Below, one piece after another: positions 16,566 to 26,377 of a stretch of 64,000 nt of DNA (position 1 is the first letter of the stretch; each line of letters begins with the position of its first letter). The notes beneath the pieces are model-generated. The model did no database searches. It worked only from the letters and a program-made list of their open reading frames with translations, and was not told the DNA's origin. The translations under genes and the position numbers were made by a program. The stretch spans positions 879,583-943,582 of the forward strand of contig NZ_KB900536.1 of assembly GCF_000378965.1 (NCBI RefSeq). Reading direction: 5' to 3'. This stretch comes from Thioalkalivibrio thiocyanodenitrificans ARhD 1. Its GTDB lineage: Bacteria; Pseudomonadota; Gammaproteobacteria; Ectothiorhodospirales; Ectothiorhodospiraceae.

Positions 16566-16979
16566 CTAGCGATGGAACTCGCCGGCCGCCTCGGGCTGGT
16601 AGAGGATATCGATGATGCGCACCGTCATGTCCCCGTCCCGGGGCGAGGGCCAGTCGATGCTGTCGCCCACCGAGAGGCCCAGCAGCGCGCTGCCGATGGG
16701 GGCCAGCACGGAGATTTTTTCGGGGCTGCCGTCCGCCCCCGAGGGATACACCAGCGTGCGTTCGAACATCTTGCCCTCCGGTTCCATGCGGAAGCGCACC
16801 GTGGAGTTCATAGTCACCAATCCGGCCGGCACCTTGTCGGGTTCCACCACGTTGGCGCGATTGAGTTCATCCACGAGGGCCTGTTGGGCCTGAAGCGCTT
16901 CCCTCGGCAGTTCGTCGAGCAATTCCTCGAGGCGCTGCATGTCCAGGGACGACACGGTAATTGCGGGTTTCTGCGTCAT
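16566..16979 (-). CDS. rnk: Rnk-type nucleoside diphosphate kinase regulator / GreA-GreB C-terminal-like protein
   Basis: 137 residues from ATG at 16979. N-terminal short coiled coil (SLDMQRLEELLDELP) then an FKBP-like GreA/GreB C-terminal domain with TVRFRMEPEGKMFERTLVYP, ISVLAPIGSALLGLSVGDSIDWP. Rnk binds RNA polymerase near the secondary channel but its coiled coil is too short for transcript-cleavage activity. The length and the VLAPIGSALLGL core make Rnk more likely than GreB. Confidence 0.88.
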   Translation of the reverse strand: MTQKPAITVSSLDMQRLEELLDELPREALQAQQALVDELNRANVVEPDKVPAGLVTMNSTVRFRMEPEGKMFERTLVYPSGADGSPEKISVLAPIGSALLGLSVGDSIDWPSPRDGDMTVRIIDILYQPEAAGEFHR

Positions 16980-17009
16980 GGGTCTACCTCCGGCCCGTAT
17001 ACAAACGAA

Positions 17010-17036
17010 CTGCGGCCCGCGCAAGCGCGGGCCGCA
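17010..17036 (-). terminator. Strong GC hairpin between rhlE and rnk
   Basis: CTGCGGCCCGCGC and its exact complement around an AA centre. It lies 100 bp past the rhlE stop on the minus strand and is followed there by only a short T-rich run, so it may be an attenuating hairpin or a weak terminator. Confidence 0.5.
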
Positions 17037-17136
17037 GAGACTCAAGAAAAACATGCTGGTTCACGTCCGACTTGCGGATGGCTTACCTGCCTTTATGGCA
17101 CAGCCCGTGCCTGAAGGCAAAGTGCCGTCGATCCTG

Positions 17137-18453
17137 TCAGACCCGGTTGCCCCTGGAGGCGCCGCTACGGCCCTGCCCCTGCCGGCGGCCACCCGGGCGC
17201 GGTCCCTTGGAAGGACCGCCGCGCGGCGGCCCCTTTCGGGCACCATTGCCCGGACGGGCGCCGCTCGGGCGCGGATTGCGCGGGCTGTCGTTGGCCGGCC
17301 GGCTGGGTGCGGCGAAGCCTTCGGTCTGGATACGCTCGATGGGACGACGGATCAGGCGCTCGATCCCCGACAGCAGACGCAACTCCTCCCCGTCCACCAG
17401 CGACAGGGCGGCGCCCGAGGTGCCGGCACGGCCGGTGCGCCCGATGCGGTGCACGTAGTCCTCGGGCACGTGGGGCAGTTCGAAGTTCACCACCTGCGGC
17501 AGCTGGTCGATATCCAGACCGCGCGCGGCGATGTCAGTGGCCACCAGCACGGGAATACGACCGGACTTGAACTGGTGCAGCGCCTTGGTGCGCGCCGCCT
17601 GGGTCTTGTTGCCGTGAATGGCGGCGGCCGGAATACCGTCCTTGGAGAGCTTCTCCGCCAGCTTGTTGGCGCCGTGCTTGGTACGGGTGAACACCAGCAC
17701 CTGCTGCCAGCGGTTCTCCTTGATCAGGTGACTGAGCAGGTCGCGCTTCTGGTGAGTTTCCACCAGGTGCACATGCTGCTGCACCAGCTCGGAGGCGGTG
17801 TTGCGCGCCGCCACTTCCACCCGGACGGGATCGTTCAGCATGCCGTCCGCCAGGCGGCGGATGTCATCGGAGAAGGTGGCGGAGAACAGCAGGCTCTGCC
17901 GCGTGGCGGGCAGCAGCTTCAGGATGCGCCGGATGTCGTTGATGAACCCCATGTCCAGCATCCGGTCCGCCTCGTCCAGCACCAGGATTTCGATGCAGGA
18001 GAGATCCACCGTCTTCTGGCCCACGTGATCCAGCAGGCGGCCCGGCGTGGCCACAACGATGTCGATCTGGCCGCGCAATGCCCGGAACTGGGGATTGATG
18101 TTCACACCCCCGAAGACGGACGTGGCGCGAAGGCTCAGGTGCTTGCCGTAAGTCTCCACCGATTCGTGGACCTGGGCGGCCAGTTCCCGGGTGGGGGTCA
18201 GCACCAGGCAGCGCGGTCGGCCCGAACCGGGACGGGCCGCGGCACGGGTGGACAGCAACTGCAGGATCGGCACGGTGAAACCGGCGGTCTTGCCGGTACC
18301 GGTCTGGGCGGCAGCCAGCAGGTCACGTCCCTCGAGGATCCGGGGGATGGCCTGGGTCTGAATCGGCGTGGGCGATTCATAGCCGGAGTCGGAAAGTGCA
18401 CGCAAAAGGGGATCGGCCAACCCGAGGTCGGCAAAACGGGAAACTGAAGACAT
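17137..18453 (-). CDS. rhlE: ATP-dependent DEAD-box RNA helicase, RhlE type
   Basis: 438 residues. Q motif ([14 protein letters not shown]...[10 protein letters not shown]), motif [10 protein letters not shown], Ia PTRELAAQ, Ib TPGRLLD, II DEAD ([13 protein letters not shown]), III SAT, IV-VI including [11 protein letters not shown] and [10 protein letters not shown]. The C-terminal ~65 residues are a disordered tail rich in R, G, P and S, as in RhlE/CsdA-like helicases, likely to bind RNA. Unwinds short RNA duplexes in ribosome assembly and mRNA decay. Monocistronic context. Confidence 0.93.
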   Translation of the reverse strand: MSSVSRFADLGLADPLLRALSDSGYESPTPIQTQAIPRILEGRDLLAAAQTGTGKTAGFTVPILQLLSTRAAARPGSGRPRCLVLTPTRELAAQVHESVETYGKHLSLRATSVFGGVNINPQFRALRGQIDIVVATPGRLLDHVGQKTVDLSCIEILVLDEADRMLDMGFINDIRRILKLLPATRQSLLFSATFSDDIRRLADGMLNDPVRVEVAARNTASELVQQHVHLVETHQKRDLLSHLIKENRWQQVLVFTRTKHGANKLAEKLSKDGIPAAAIHGNKTQAARTKALHQFKSGRIPVLVATDIAARGLDIDQLPQVVNFELPHVPEDYVHRIGRTGRAGTSGAALSLVDGEELRLLSGIERLIRRPIERIQTEGFAAPSRPANDSPRNPRPSGARPGNGARKGPPRGGPSKGPRPGGRRQGQGRSGASRGNRV

Positions 18454-18598
18454 TCAGGAAAACTCCAACGGCGACCCGCCACTCCAAACCGGAGAGGCGC
18501 CCATCTGGGAAGACGAAATCAGGTGGAAAGGATCAGATGAACGGACGCTGACGGGCGGGACGTTCGGTGAGGCGCACTATACAGGAGAAAGGAGGGGT

Positions 18599-18655
18599 TG
18601 GGAAATGCGAAGTGGGAATTGGGAAGTGGGAAGTGGGAAGTGGGAAGTGGGAAGG
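18599..18655. repeat. Heptamer array, GGGAAGT units
   Basis: About seven to eight copies of a 7-bp unit (GGGAAGT, with variants such as GGGAATT). Part of the 416-bp gene-free gap 18454-18869, of which the remainder (18656-18780) shows nothing recognisable. Confidence 0.9.
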
Positions 18656-18780
18656 AAATTCATTTCTCCCTGTCCCTCAGGGACCAATCCGCCGGGAGCG
18701 GCTTTGAACAGGCGACAGGTCGAGCCGAAGGGTCAAGGGCCGGGCGCCAGGAACAGAAGAACGGCGTGAGGGTGGTTATG

Positions 18781-18897
18781 TTCCCCCTTCCCACTTCACC
18801 TCGCACTTCCCAATTCCCATTTCGCACTTCATCCTCTCACTGCCCAATTCCCACGTCGCACTTCACTTCTCACTTCCCAATTCCAACGTCCCAGTTC
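18781..18897. repeat. Degenerate heptamer array, TTCCCAC-type units, reaching into a gene end
   Basis: About 16 units with period 7 but variable bases (CACTTCC, CAATTCC, CGCACTT). It is the reverse-oriented relative of the array at 18599. The last 28 bp overlap the 3' end of the TSUP gene and encode its final residues (NWDVGIGK). Confidence 0.85.
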
Positions 18898-19646
18898 AAC
18901 AGGAACTGCACCACCAGCGTCGCACTCAGGACCCACAGCACACCGCGCAGCCAGCCGCGGTAGGCGTCCGCCGTCACCCGTTCGCGCACCCACATGCCGG
19001 CGCGCAGGCCGGCCAGCGCCACGATCACCACGGGGACCGAGAGCAGCAGCAGACTCGAACCGAGCATGCCGGCAACGCCGAAGGTTGCCGCCTGCGCGCT
19101 TTTGCCCAACAGGAAGGAGAGGTTCATGGACTGGACCACCACCAGCGGCGCCACACGCAGCTCCAGGAAGTAGATCATCAGCACCGGGCCGCCCACGTTC
19201 ACCGTGCCGCCGAGCAGCCCGGCGGCCAGTCCCGCCGCGCTGCCGCTCGTCCCCGGGTGGCGCCGGATCACCCCGAAGTCGAGGCGCTTGATCTGATCGC
19301 TCAGCAGATAGAGCACGAGGGTGAGTGCGAGCAGCAGGCGAAAGGGGTTGGGATCCAGCCGCACCAGCAGCAGGGTGCCGAGTACCGAACCCACCAGCAT
19401 CCACGCGGCCACGTACCAGTAACGTCCCAGGCTCTCGCCCCAGTTGCCTCCCCGGAGCATGCTCCAGAGGTTCACGGCGATGTTGGGCGCAAGCGTGAGC
19501 AGGATGGCGGTTTTCACGTCGGTGACCAGCGCCACCAGCGGCGTGGCGATGATCGGAAAACCGAGCCCGAATATCCCGTGGACCAGGCCCGCGATCACCG
19601 CCACGATGATCACGACAAGGATCTCGGTCAGGCTGTAGGCATCCAA
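18870..19646 (-). CDS. TauE/SafE (TSUP) family membrane permease
   Basis: 258 residues with about eight hydrophobic helices and the two half-repeats typical of TSUP, the first with VAGLVHGIFGLGFPII (residues ~18-33), the second with AGLAAGLLGGTVNVGGPVLMIYF. The family moves sulfite, sulfonates or other organic anions across the inner membrane. The last eight residues are encoded by a heptamer array, so the native C-terminus has been replaced or extended. Substrate cannot be assigned; no sulfur genes are adjacent. Confidence 0.85.
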   Translation of the reverse strand: MDAYSLTEILVVIIVAVIAGLVHGIFGLGFPIIATPLVALVTDVKTAILLTLAPNIAVNLWSMLRGGNWGESLGRYWYVAAWMLVGSVLGTLLLVRLDPNPFRLLLALTLVLYLLSDQIKRLDFGVIRRHPGTSGSAAGLAAGLLGGTVNVGGPVLMIYFLELRVAPLVVVQSMNLSFLLGKSAQAATFGVAGMLGSSLLLLSVPVVIVALAGLRAGMWVRERVTADAYRGWLRGVLWVLSATLVVQFLLNWDVGIGK

Positions 19647-19786
19647 GGGAGCATCCCGGATCTGTGCTGGTGGACGCCATCATAGCAGCACGGCATCCAC
19701 GTCTGACCCGTGACGGGGACCGGGAATACCGGTTCATGTCAAGACGGCGGGCGACCGGGTGAAGTGCGTTGCACGGGCGCCCGCCG

Positions 19787-20236
19787 TCATCGGGGGCGCG
19801 ACGTCAGGAACCGGTCCAACTGATTGGCGAAGGCCTGGCGATCCTTCTGGCTCAGGGTCGAAGGGCCGCCCGTGTTGATGCCGCTCGCTCGCAGGGTATC
19901 CATGAAGTCGCGCATCCCGAGCCGCTCGCGGATCGTGTCCCGCGTGTAGCGTTCGCCTCGCGGATTGAGCGCATGTCCACCCTTCTCGATTACTTCCCAG
20001 GCCAGCGGGATATCGGCGGTGATGACCAGGTCACCCGGCGAAAGCCGGCGCACGATCTCGTTGTCCGCCACGTCGATGCCGGGGGATACCTGCAGGGCGC
20101 GCACCCATTGGGACCGGGGCGTCTGCACGGGACTGTTGGCCACCAGGACCACCGGCACCCGCACCCGCTCGGCCGCCCTGAACAGGATCTCCTTGATCAC
20201 CTTGGGGCAGGCGTCGGCATCTACCCAGATCTGCAT
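19787..20236 (-). CDS. YaiI/YqxD family protein (DUF188)
   Basis: 149 residues from ATG at 20236. Begins [22 protein letters not shown], the DUF188 signature, with [36 protein letters not shown] in the middle and a helical C-terminus. The fold is PIN-like with conserved Asp residues (D6, D8 and the ADIPLA acid), so a nuclease role is suspected but unproven. Divergent from dnaE2; the SOS box lies about 90 bp from its start. Confidence 0.9.
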   Translation of the reverse strand: MQIWVDADACPKVIKEILFRAAERVRVPVVLVANSPVQTPRSQWVRALQVSPGIDVADNEIVRRLSPGDLVITADIPLAWEVIEKGGHALNPRGERYTRDTIRERLGMRDFMDTLRASGINTGGPSTLSQKDRQAFANQLDRFLTSRPR

Positions 20237-20326
20237 CGTTGAGGTGTCCTCCCGTGAGCGCGAAGCCTGCAGGGTACGGTATTTTCCGGAATGAGGGGCG
20301 ACCCGGCTTGCGGAACAGACAGTGAA

Positions 20327-20342
20327 CTGTATATAAATACAG
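20327..20342 (+). promoter_or_regulatory. LexA (SOS) box upstream of dnaE2
   Basis: CTGTatataaatACAG, a perfect CTGT-N8-ACAG site, sharing the AAAT-ACAG half with the lexA box. It ends 26 bp before the chosen dnaE2 start and rules out starts upstream of it. Confidence 0.92.
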
Positions 20343-20368
20343 TATCCGCATTCAGCCCTCCGCCTGCC

Positions 20369-23300
20369 ATGCCTCCCGACTACGCCGAACTCCACTGCCT
20401 CTCCAATTTCAGTTTCCTGCGCGGGGCCTCGCACCCGGAGGAACTGGTGGCCCGGGCCGCCGAACTGGGCTACCGGGCGCTGGCCCTCACCGACGAGTGT
20501 TCGCTCGCCGGCGTGGTGCGTGCCCACCAGGCGGCCAAGGAACACGGCCTGCACCTCATCATCGGCACCGAGGTACGCCTGTCCACCGTAGGTTGGGGTG
20601 AGCGCAGCGAACCCCAACAAATGGATGCGGATCGTGCAACGGATGTTGGGGTTCGCTGCGCTCACCCCAACCTACGGGTGCCAGGGGGATGCGCCGAGGA
20701 TGCGCTGCATCTGGTGCTGCTGGCGGAAAACCTCGAGGGCTACGAAAACCTCTCCCAACTGATCACCACCGGCCGGCGCAACGCCGCCAAGGGCAGCTAT
20801 CACCTGACCCGGGATGCCCTGGCCCGCCACGCCCGCGGCCTGCTGACCCTGTGGCTCCCGCCCCCCCATTCAACCTTCAACCTTCATCCTTCATCCTTCC
20901 TGCAAGGCATCTTCCCCGGCCGCGCCTGGATCGCCGTCGCCCTGCACCGGGACGGCCGGGACGCGGCGTGGCGTACCGCACTGGAAGCGTTATCGGAACG
21001 CACCGGACTGCCGCTCGCGGCCACCGGCGTGGTGCACATGCACCTGCGCGAACGCCGCGCGCTGCAGGATGTGCTCACCGCCATCCGCCACTGCGTTCCC
21101 CTGTCGGCGGCAGGCGCGCGGCTGTTCCCCAACGGCGAACGCCATCTGCGTCCCCGAGAAGACCTGGCGCGCCTGTACCGACCCGAATGGATGGCCGAGG
21201 CCGTGGCCATCGCCGGGCGCTGCCGCTTCTCCCTGGACGAACTGCGCTACACCTACCCGGTGGACGATGTGCCGCCGGGGGATACGGCCATGGACCATCT
21301 CACGCGCCTCACGCGGGAGGGCATGGCCGCGCGCTGGCCGGGAGGCGCGCCGCAAAAGGTCCGGGACCTGGTGGCCCATGAACTGGCCATCATCGGCGGG
21401 ATGGACTACGCCCCCTACTTTCTCACCGTGTACGACATCGTGCGCTTTGCCCGCGGGCGGGGGATCCTCTGCCAGGGCCGCGGCTCGGCGGCCAACTCCG
21501 CCGTGTGCTACTGCCTCGGCGTCACCGCCGTGGACCCTTCCCGCTCGGAGATGCTGTTCGAGCGCTTCGTGTCGAAGGAACGCAACGAGCCGCCGGACAT
21601 CGACGTGGACTTCGAGCACGAGCGGCGCGAGGAGGTGATGCAGTACATCTACGGCAAATACGGCCGTGAGCGTGCCGCACTGGCCGCGACGCTGATCACC
21701 TATCGCCGGCGCAGCGCCATCCGCGACGTGGGCAAGGCCCTGGGGCTCTCGGTGGACCAGGTCACCCGCCTGTCCGGCAACCTCGCCTGGTGGGCACCCG
21801 GGGTGGCGGCGGAGTGCATCCGCGAGGCGGGCCTGGACCCGGACAGCCCGGTGCTTCGGCGCCTGGTGGCGCTGGTTGAGCAACTGGTGGGCTTCCCCCG
21901 GCATCTGTCCCAGCACGTGGGCGGTTTCGTCATCGCCCGGGACGTGCTCTCGAAGCTGGTGCCCATCGAGAATGCCGCCATGGCCGAGCGCACCGTGATC
22001 CAGTGGGACAAGGACGACCTGGACGCACTCGGCCTGCTCAAGATCGACGTGCTGGCGCTGGGCATGCTCTCCGCCGTGCACCGCGCCTTCGACCTGATCC
22101 ACGGCTACCGGGATGTACGGCTGGACATGGCGACCGTGCCCGCCGAGGACCCGGCCACCTACGAGATGATCTCCCGGGGCGACACGGTGGGCGTGTTCCA
22201 GATCGAGTCCCGGGCGCAGATGAGCATGCTGCCGCGCCTGAAACCCCGCTGCTTCTACGATCTCGTCATCGAGATCGCCATCGTGCGCCCCGGCCCCATC
22301 CAGGGTCAGATGGTGCATCCCTACCTGCGCCGCCGCCAGGGGCTCGATCCGGTGAGCTATCCGAGCGAGGCGGTGCGCGGCGTGCTGGAGCGCACACTTG
22401 GCGTACCCATCTTCCAGGAGCAGGTGATCAAGCTGGCCATGGTGGCGGCGGGCTTCTCCGCTGGCGAGGCGGACGGCCTGCGCCGGGCCATCGGCGCCTG
22501 GCGGCGCAAGGGCACCCTGCATCTGTTCCGGGAACGGCTGCTCAGGGGCATGGCCGAGCGGGGATATCCACAGGACTTCGCCGAGCAGATCTACCAGCAG
22601 ATCCTGGGCTTCGGGGAATACGGCTTTCCGGAATCCCATTCCGCCAGCTTCGCGCTCATCGCCTACGTCTCCGCCTGGCTCAAGCGCCACGAACCCGCCG
22701 CCTTCACCGCCGCACTGCTCAACAGCCAGCCCATGGGCTTCTACGGCCCCTCGCAACTGGTGCAGGACGCCCGGCGCCACGGGGTGACGGTGCTGCCGGT
22801 GGATGTGTGCGAAAGCAGCCGGGACTGCACCCTGGAAGCGCCCCGGTTCAATGGCGATCAGCCGCCCCTGCGCCTTGGCCTGCGGCTCGTTCAGGGACTG
22901 GGCGAAGCTGTGGCGGAACGCATCGCGGCGGCCCGGGATGAGTGCGCGTTTGCCAACGTGAACGATCTGGCCCGACGGGCGACACTGGATACCCGGCAGC
23001 TGGACATCCTGGCGGATGCCGGGGCCCTGAAATCGCTTGCCGGCCACCGGCATCGTGCCCGCTGGGCGGCCCTGGGGGTGGAGGCGCCCCTGCCCCTGCT
23101 CACGGATGCCGCGCCCGCCGAGGCGGACCCCCTGCTGCCGGCGCCGGGCGCGGGCGAGGACTGCGTGGCCGACTACCGCGCCACGGGACTGACCCTGGGC
23201 GACCATCCCCTGGCCCTGCTGCGCGGGCGGCTGCGCCGCGCGGGCGGACTCACGGCCAGGGAGCTGGGGACGCGTCCCCATGGACGTCATGTGCGTTACA

Positions 23301-23566
23301 TCGGTCTGGTCATCACCCGCCAGCATCCGGCCTCCGCCAATGGCACGGTCTTTCTCACCCTGGAGGACGAGACCGGCACCGTGAACGCCATCGTCTGGCC
23401 CGGTCTGGTGGATCGCTATCGCCGGGAGGTGATCATGGGGCGGCTGCTGGAGATCCGCGGGGAGCTGCAGCACGTGGAAGGGGTCATGCACCTGGTGGCC
23501 CGCCGGCTGGAGGACCGCAGTGGATGGCTGGGGCGGTTGGTGACGCCGTCCAGGGATTTCTGTTGA
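20369..23566 (+). CDS. dnaE2: DnaE2, error-prone DNA polymerase III alpha subunit
   Basis: 1065 residues from ATG at 20369 ([21 protein letters not shown]); upstream frame is rejected because the SOS box lies within it. N-terminal PHP domain (to about 280), then the C-family polymerase core with catalytic acids in [13 protein letters not shown] (about residues 408-415) and the [15 protein letters not shown] motif, helix-hairpin-helix region and a C-terminal OB fold ([19 protein letters not shown]). Works with ImuA/ImuB in translesion synthesis and SOS mutagenesis, though encoded 5 kb away. Two intergenic-type repeats sit in frame within the PHP domain: a palindrome at residues ~74-103 and a heptamer array at ~167-177. 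The rest looks intact. Confidence 0.95.
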   Translation: MPPDYAELHCLSNFSFLRGASHPEELVARAAELGYRALALTDECSLAGVVRAHQAAKEHGLHLIIGTEVRLSTVGWGERSEPQQMDADRATDVGVRCAHPNLRVPGGCAEDALHLVLLAENLEGYENLSQLITTGRRNAAKGSYHLTRDALARHARGLLTLWLPPPHSTFNLHPSSFLQGIFPGRAWIAVALHRDGRDAAWRTALEALSERTGLPLAATGVVHMHLRERRALQDVLTAIRHCVPLSAAGARLFPNGERHLRPREDLARLYRPEWMAEAVAIAGRCRFSLDELRYTYPVDDVPPGDTAMDHLTRLTREGMAARWPGGAPQKVRDLVAHELAIIGGMDYAPYFLTVYDIVRFARGRGILCQGRGSAANSAVCYCLGVTAVDPSRSEMLFERFVSKERNEPPDIDVDFEHERREEVMQYIYGKYGRERAALAATLITYRRRSAIRDVGKALGLSVDQVTRLSGNLAWWAPGVAAECIREAGLDPDSPVLRRLVALVEQLVGFPRHLSQHVGGFVIARDVLSKLVPIENAAMAERTVIQWDKDDLDALGLLKIDVLALGMLSAVHRAFDLIHGYRDVRLDMATVPAEDPATYEMISRGDTVGVFQIESRAQMSMLPRLKPRCFYDLVIEIAIVRPGPIQGQMVHPYLRRRQGLDPVSYPSEAVRGVLERTLGVPIFQEQVIKLAMVAAGFSAGEADGLRRAIGAWRRKGTLHLFRERLLRGMAERGYPQDFAEQIYQQILGFGEYGFPESHSASFALIAYVSAWLKRHEPAAFTAALLNSQPMGFYGPSQLVQDARRHGVTVLPVDVCESSRDCTLEAPRFNGDQPPLRLGLRLVQGLGEAVAERIAAARDECAFANVNDLARRATLDTRQLDILADAGALKSLAGHRHRARWAALGVEAPLPLLTDAAPAEADPLLPAPGAGEDCVADYRATGLTLGDHPLALLRGRLRRAGGLTARELGTRPHGRHVRYIGLVITRQHPASANGTVFLTLEDETGTVNAIVWPGLVDRYRREVIMGRLLEIRGELQHVEGVMHLVARRLEDRSGWLGRLVTPSRDFC
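20588..20675. repeat. REP-like palindrome, GTAGGTTGGGG family, inside dnaE2
   Basis: Perfect 31-bp arms (20588-20618 and 20645-20675) around a 26-bp loop, identical in arm sequence to intergenic copies at 43887 and 45144. Translated in frame as [10 protein letters not shown] ... [10 protein letters not shown], which is absent from the normal DnaE2 pattern (IIGTEVRL directly followed by the [13 protein letters not shown] strand). Confidence 0.92.
20869..20899. repeat. Short heptamer array inside dnaE2
   Basis: Two TTCAACC and two TTCATCC units plus a partial one, the same units as the long arrays at 26307 and 27716. It is read in frame as [10 protein letters not shown]. The orientation used is the one without stop codons. 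Confidence 0.9.
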
Positions 23567-23750
23567 AATCCGTCCCGCACGGGTTTCGCCCGCGAACCCC
23601 CGGAGGGTACCGGCGGTCCATAGTATCGTCCCTGCACGATCTGACCGGGCCCGTTCCGGATGCATAAACGATCAATTAAATATTTATAAATAAATTAGTT
23701 ATAAGTTATTCTTAAAGTTTAATATTGGATCCTGACCGGACCCCTGACCC

Positions 23751-24527
23751 ATGCATGCCCTCCTGAAATGGATCGCCGGCACCCTCCTGCTCCTGTTCCT
23801 GCTGCTGACGGGGCCGGCCATCATGGCCATGTCCGAACAGGTGGCCCTGGGCGGTTCCTGGCGGACCGCCGACCGCTCCAGTACGGGCCTCGCCCCGGAT
23901 CCGGCCCTCACCCCCGAGGCCGTGGTACAGGTGTACGGGGCCCGCGCGTTCAACTGGCGCGGCGCGTTCGCCGCCCACACCTGGATCGCCGTCAAGCCCG
24001 CCGGCGCGGACGGCTACACCCTGCACCAGGTGACACGCTGGCGCGGCCTGAGCACGGGCCCGGGTGTCGCCGACGCCCACTGGTTCGGCAACCGCCCCCA
24101 TGTCCTGGCCGAACTGCGCGGGGCGGAGGCCGAACGGGCCATCGAACGGATCGGGACACTGCTGCCCGAATACCCCTGGCCCCACCTCTACCGCGTCTGG
24201 CCCGGACCCAACAGCAACACCTTCACCGCGTGGATCACACGCCGGGTCCCCGAGCTGCGGGCACGATTGCCCACCATCGCCGTCGGCAAGGACTACCTGG
24301 ATTCACGGATGGTGGACGTGGCCCCCAGCGGGACCGGCGTTCAGTTCTCCGTGCAGGGGCTCCTGGGCATTCTGATTGCCCCCGAGGAAGGCCTCGAGGT
24401 CAATGTGCTCGGTCTCGTTATGGGCATTGACCCTCAGGCACCCGGCATCAAACTGCCGGGCATCGGACAGGTCCGTTTCGGGCGATCCGCGGAATCCCCC
24501 GGCACCGCCGCCGCTTCAGACCGGTGA
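23751..24527 (+). CDS. DUF3750 domain protein with N-terminal membrane anchor
   Basis: 258 residues. A hydrophobic N-terminal helix (residues ~5-25, LLKWIAGTLLLLFLLLTGPAIM) works as signal anchor. The rest matches DUF3750: VQVYGARAFNWRGAFAAHTWIAVKPAGADGYTLHQV, DAHWFGNRPHVLAELRG, YRVWPGPNSNTFTAWITRRVPEL. The conserved H-T-W and N-S-N-T-F segments resemble a hydrolase-like active site, but function is unknown. The 180 bp upstream are very AT-rich and contain plausible promoter sequence. It overlaps the convergent hydrolase gene by 12 bp at the 3' ends. Confidence 0.85.
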   Translation: MHALLKWIAGTLLLLFLLLTGPAIMAMSEQVALGGSWRTADRSSTGLAPDPALTPEAVVQVYGARAFNWRGAFAAHTWIAVKPAGADGYTLHQVTRWRGLSTGPGVADAHWFGNRPHVLAELRGAEAERAIERIGTLLPEYPWPHLYRVWPGPNSNTFTAWITRRVPELRARLPTIAVGKDYLDSRMVDVAPSGTGVQFSVQGLLGILIAPEEGLEVNVLGLVMGIDPQAPGIKLPGIGQVRFGRSAESPGTAAASDR

Positions 24528-25421
24528 CGGCGGCGTTTCGCCGATCAGCTGTTCGCACCAGTGCTCGATGGCGTGGCGCGCTTCGACCGGGCGTTCCGTC
24601 AGCAGCCAGTGATCGGCATCGATGGCCACCTCCTGGCCCAGCGGGAACCGGATAATCTGAGCGGCGACCGCATCACGGTCACTCACGCTGGCCCCCGCCG
24701 AGCGCAGCACCAGCACCGGCACCCGGATCCGGCACGGGTCCGGGACAGGCCGCACCACCTCACGCAGATCCTGGAGATAATTGCGCAGCGGCAGATAGCG
24801 AAGATCCGCCCTGGGGTTCATGTAAAGCCGACCGATGTGTTCCGCTTCGTTACGGCGCAACCGCTCGCGCGTGCGTGCATCCAGGGCGGCCAGGTCCCGG
24901 TAGGGAAACCTCCGCCTTCCGATGCCCAGGCGCTGCGCGGCGGCCAGCAGGGCAATCACGAGACGATTGACGGGGGCCAGCCTGCGCACCAGACCCAGCA
25001 TGCCCCGAAGCGCCCCGGGAAACACCGGATCCACCAGGATCAGTCCCCGCACGCGCGCCGGGTGGGCCACGGCGAGATCCATGATCACCTGGGCACCCAG
25101 ACTGTGGCCCAGAAAGACCGCCCGCTCGTGGCCCTCGGCATCGAGAAGTGCAAGCAGATCCCTGCACCAGAGTTCCCGGCTGAGCGTTCCCCGGCGCATG
25201 GACGCGCCGTGGCCCCGCAGGTCCGGCCGAAGCAGGTCCCAGGTTCCGCGCAGGCGCATTTGGTCGCTCAGTTCGCTGAACCGCGTACTGTTGCTGGCCA
25301 CCCCGTGCACCATGACCAGCGCGGGGGCATCCCGCATGCCGCAGTGATGGACGCGATACGCGAGTCTTGCGCCGTCGGCTGCCGGGTAATACCGAAGCAG
25401 GCCATGGTCGATGTCATCCAT
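24516..25421 (-). CDS. Alpha/beta-hydrolase fold protein
   Basis: 301 residues. Signatures: oxyanion-hole region MVHGVASNSTRF, nucleophile elbow GHSLGAQ (serine within it), the acid near LRSAGASVSDRDAV and the late histidine in DADHWLLTERP. Resembles esterases and meta-cleavage hydrolases of the abhydrolase_1 type. No signal peptide. Substrate unknown. Convergent with DUF3750 and divergent (165 bp) from the secreted protein gene. Confidence 0.85.
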   Translation of the reverse strand: MDDIDHGLLRYYPAADGARLAYRVHHCGMRDAPALVMVHGVASNSTRFSELSDQMRLRGTWDLLRPDLRGHGASMRRGTLSRELWCRDLLALLDAEGHERAVFLGHSLGAQVIMDLAVAHPARVRGLILVDPVFPGALRGMLGLVRRLAPVNRLVIALLAAAQRLGIGRRRFPYRDLAALDARTRERLRRNEAEHIGRLYMNPRADLRYLPLRNYLQDLREVVRPVPDPCRIRVPVLVLRSAGASVSDRDAVAAQIIRFPLGQEVAIDADHWLLTERPVEARHAIEHWCEQLIGETPPSPV

Positions 25422-25586
25422 CGGTTCATGTTAGCCCAGAAGAGGGGCCGCATTGCCGGGACACAATCCCGTTCGGGCCGAAGGACCGGGACGCCGGCGA
25501 TCCGCGCCGGCGCCCCGGGGAACTTCGGTATTTCCGTGTGATCCATTTATACTCATGAGAAGCCCGGTGTGATCCGGAGGTAGCGC

Positions 25587-26303
25587 ATGAGATTTTGGCC
25601 CGCCCTGCCCGCCCTGCTCCTGACGTTCAGCGCCATGGGCGCCGAAACGATCCCCTTCAACCACTGGACGGTCATGTCCCATGCGGACCCGGACTCCGAC
25701 AAGGTGTTCATCGCCGCCTGGACACGCAACCGCGACGGGCACATGCTCGCCTTCGGCCAGCAGGACAACGGCCCCATCGAGGGCGCGCTGATCCTGAACG
25801 AAAACAGCGGCTCCGAGGCCCACGCGGGTCATGCATTGCGGGTCAGCATCGCCCGCAAGGGCGAACACCGGGTGGCGGATCTGCGCATCCCGGACAGCGC
25901 CCGGAACGGGGACCGGTCCGAAGTCGCCAGCCGCGTGGAATGGCCCGTCTGGGAGAAACGCCAGGGCGGCAAGCCGCCCAGCCTTCTGAGCGAGATGCGC
26001 GAGGGCGAGCAACTGGAACTGGAATTCAGGGATGCCCAGGGGCAGGCGCAGCAGACGCACTTCTCACTCAAGGGGGCGGATCGCGCCCTGGCCTGGATCC
26101 TCCAGGAAGGCCCCATGACGGCCAGCTATCACACCGTGGACACCCTCTCCGAGGACGCCGCCCTGCAATGCCGCCGCCAGGCCGACGGCGACCCCCGCCG
26201 CCGGGACACCTGCTTCGACCGCATCGTCTCCTGCTGGGACAAGCAGGGCAACGGCTCCGTCGCCGCCTTCCGCGGCTGCCTGAGCAACGAAGGAGTGATG
26301 TAA
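25587..26303 (+). CDS. Secreted/periplasmic hypothetical protein, IalB-like middle region
   Basis: 238 residues with a clear N-terminal signal peptide (MRFWPALPALLLTFSAMGA, cleavage after AMGA). A ribosome site CCGGAGG precedes ATG 25587. The region GEQLELEFRDAQGQAQQTHFSLKGADRALAWI resembles the invasion-associated locus B pattern, but similarity is limited. Three cysteines near the C-terminus (CRRQ, CFDR, CWDK and CLS) may form disulfides. Function unknown. The gene is followed directly by a heptamer array and an insertion sequence. Confidence 0.6.
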   Translation: MRFWPALPALLLTFSAMGAETIPFNHWTVMSHADPDSDKVFIAAWTRNRDGHMLAFGQQDNGPIEGALILNENSGSEAHAGHALRVSIARKGEHRVADLRIPDSARNGDRSEVASRVEWPVWEKRQGGKPPSLLSEMREGEQLELEFRDAQGQAQQTHFSLKGADRALAWILQEGPMTASYHTVDTLSEDAALQCRRQADGDPRRRDTCFDRIVSCWDKQGNGSVAAFRGCLSNEGVM

Positions 26304-26306
26304 GTA

Positions 26307-26343
26307 AAGGATGAAGGTTGAAGGTTGAAGGTTGAAGGATGAA
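26307..26343. repeat. Heptamer array, GAAGGTT/GAAGGAT units
   Basis: Five 7-bp units starting 3 bp after the stop of the secreted-protein gene. Complementary in sequence to the arrays at 20869 and 27716. Confidence 0.88.
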
Positions 26344-26377
26344 TTAAACCACCCCTCCCCGGCCCTCCCCTGAGGGG

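Noticed and set aside
20291-20368. Upstream start for DnaE2
   Set aside because: The extra 26 codons contain the SOS box; the DnaE2 family starts at the [14 protein letters not shown] segment.
20990-23665. An 891-codon open frame antisense to dnaE2
   Set aside because: Same reason: DnaE2 is fully supported on the plus strand, and the antisense product has no family signal.
23660-23740. AT-rich stretch as a possible replication origin
   Set aside because: No DnaA-box cluster or dnaA/dnaN neighbourhood is seen; it is better explained as a promoter region.
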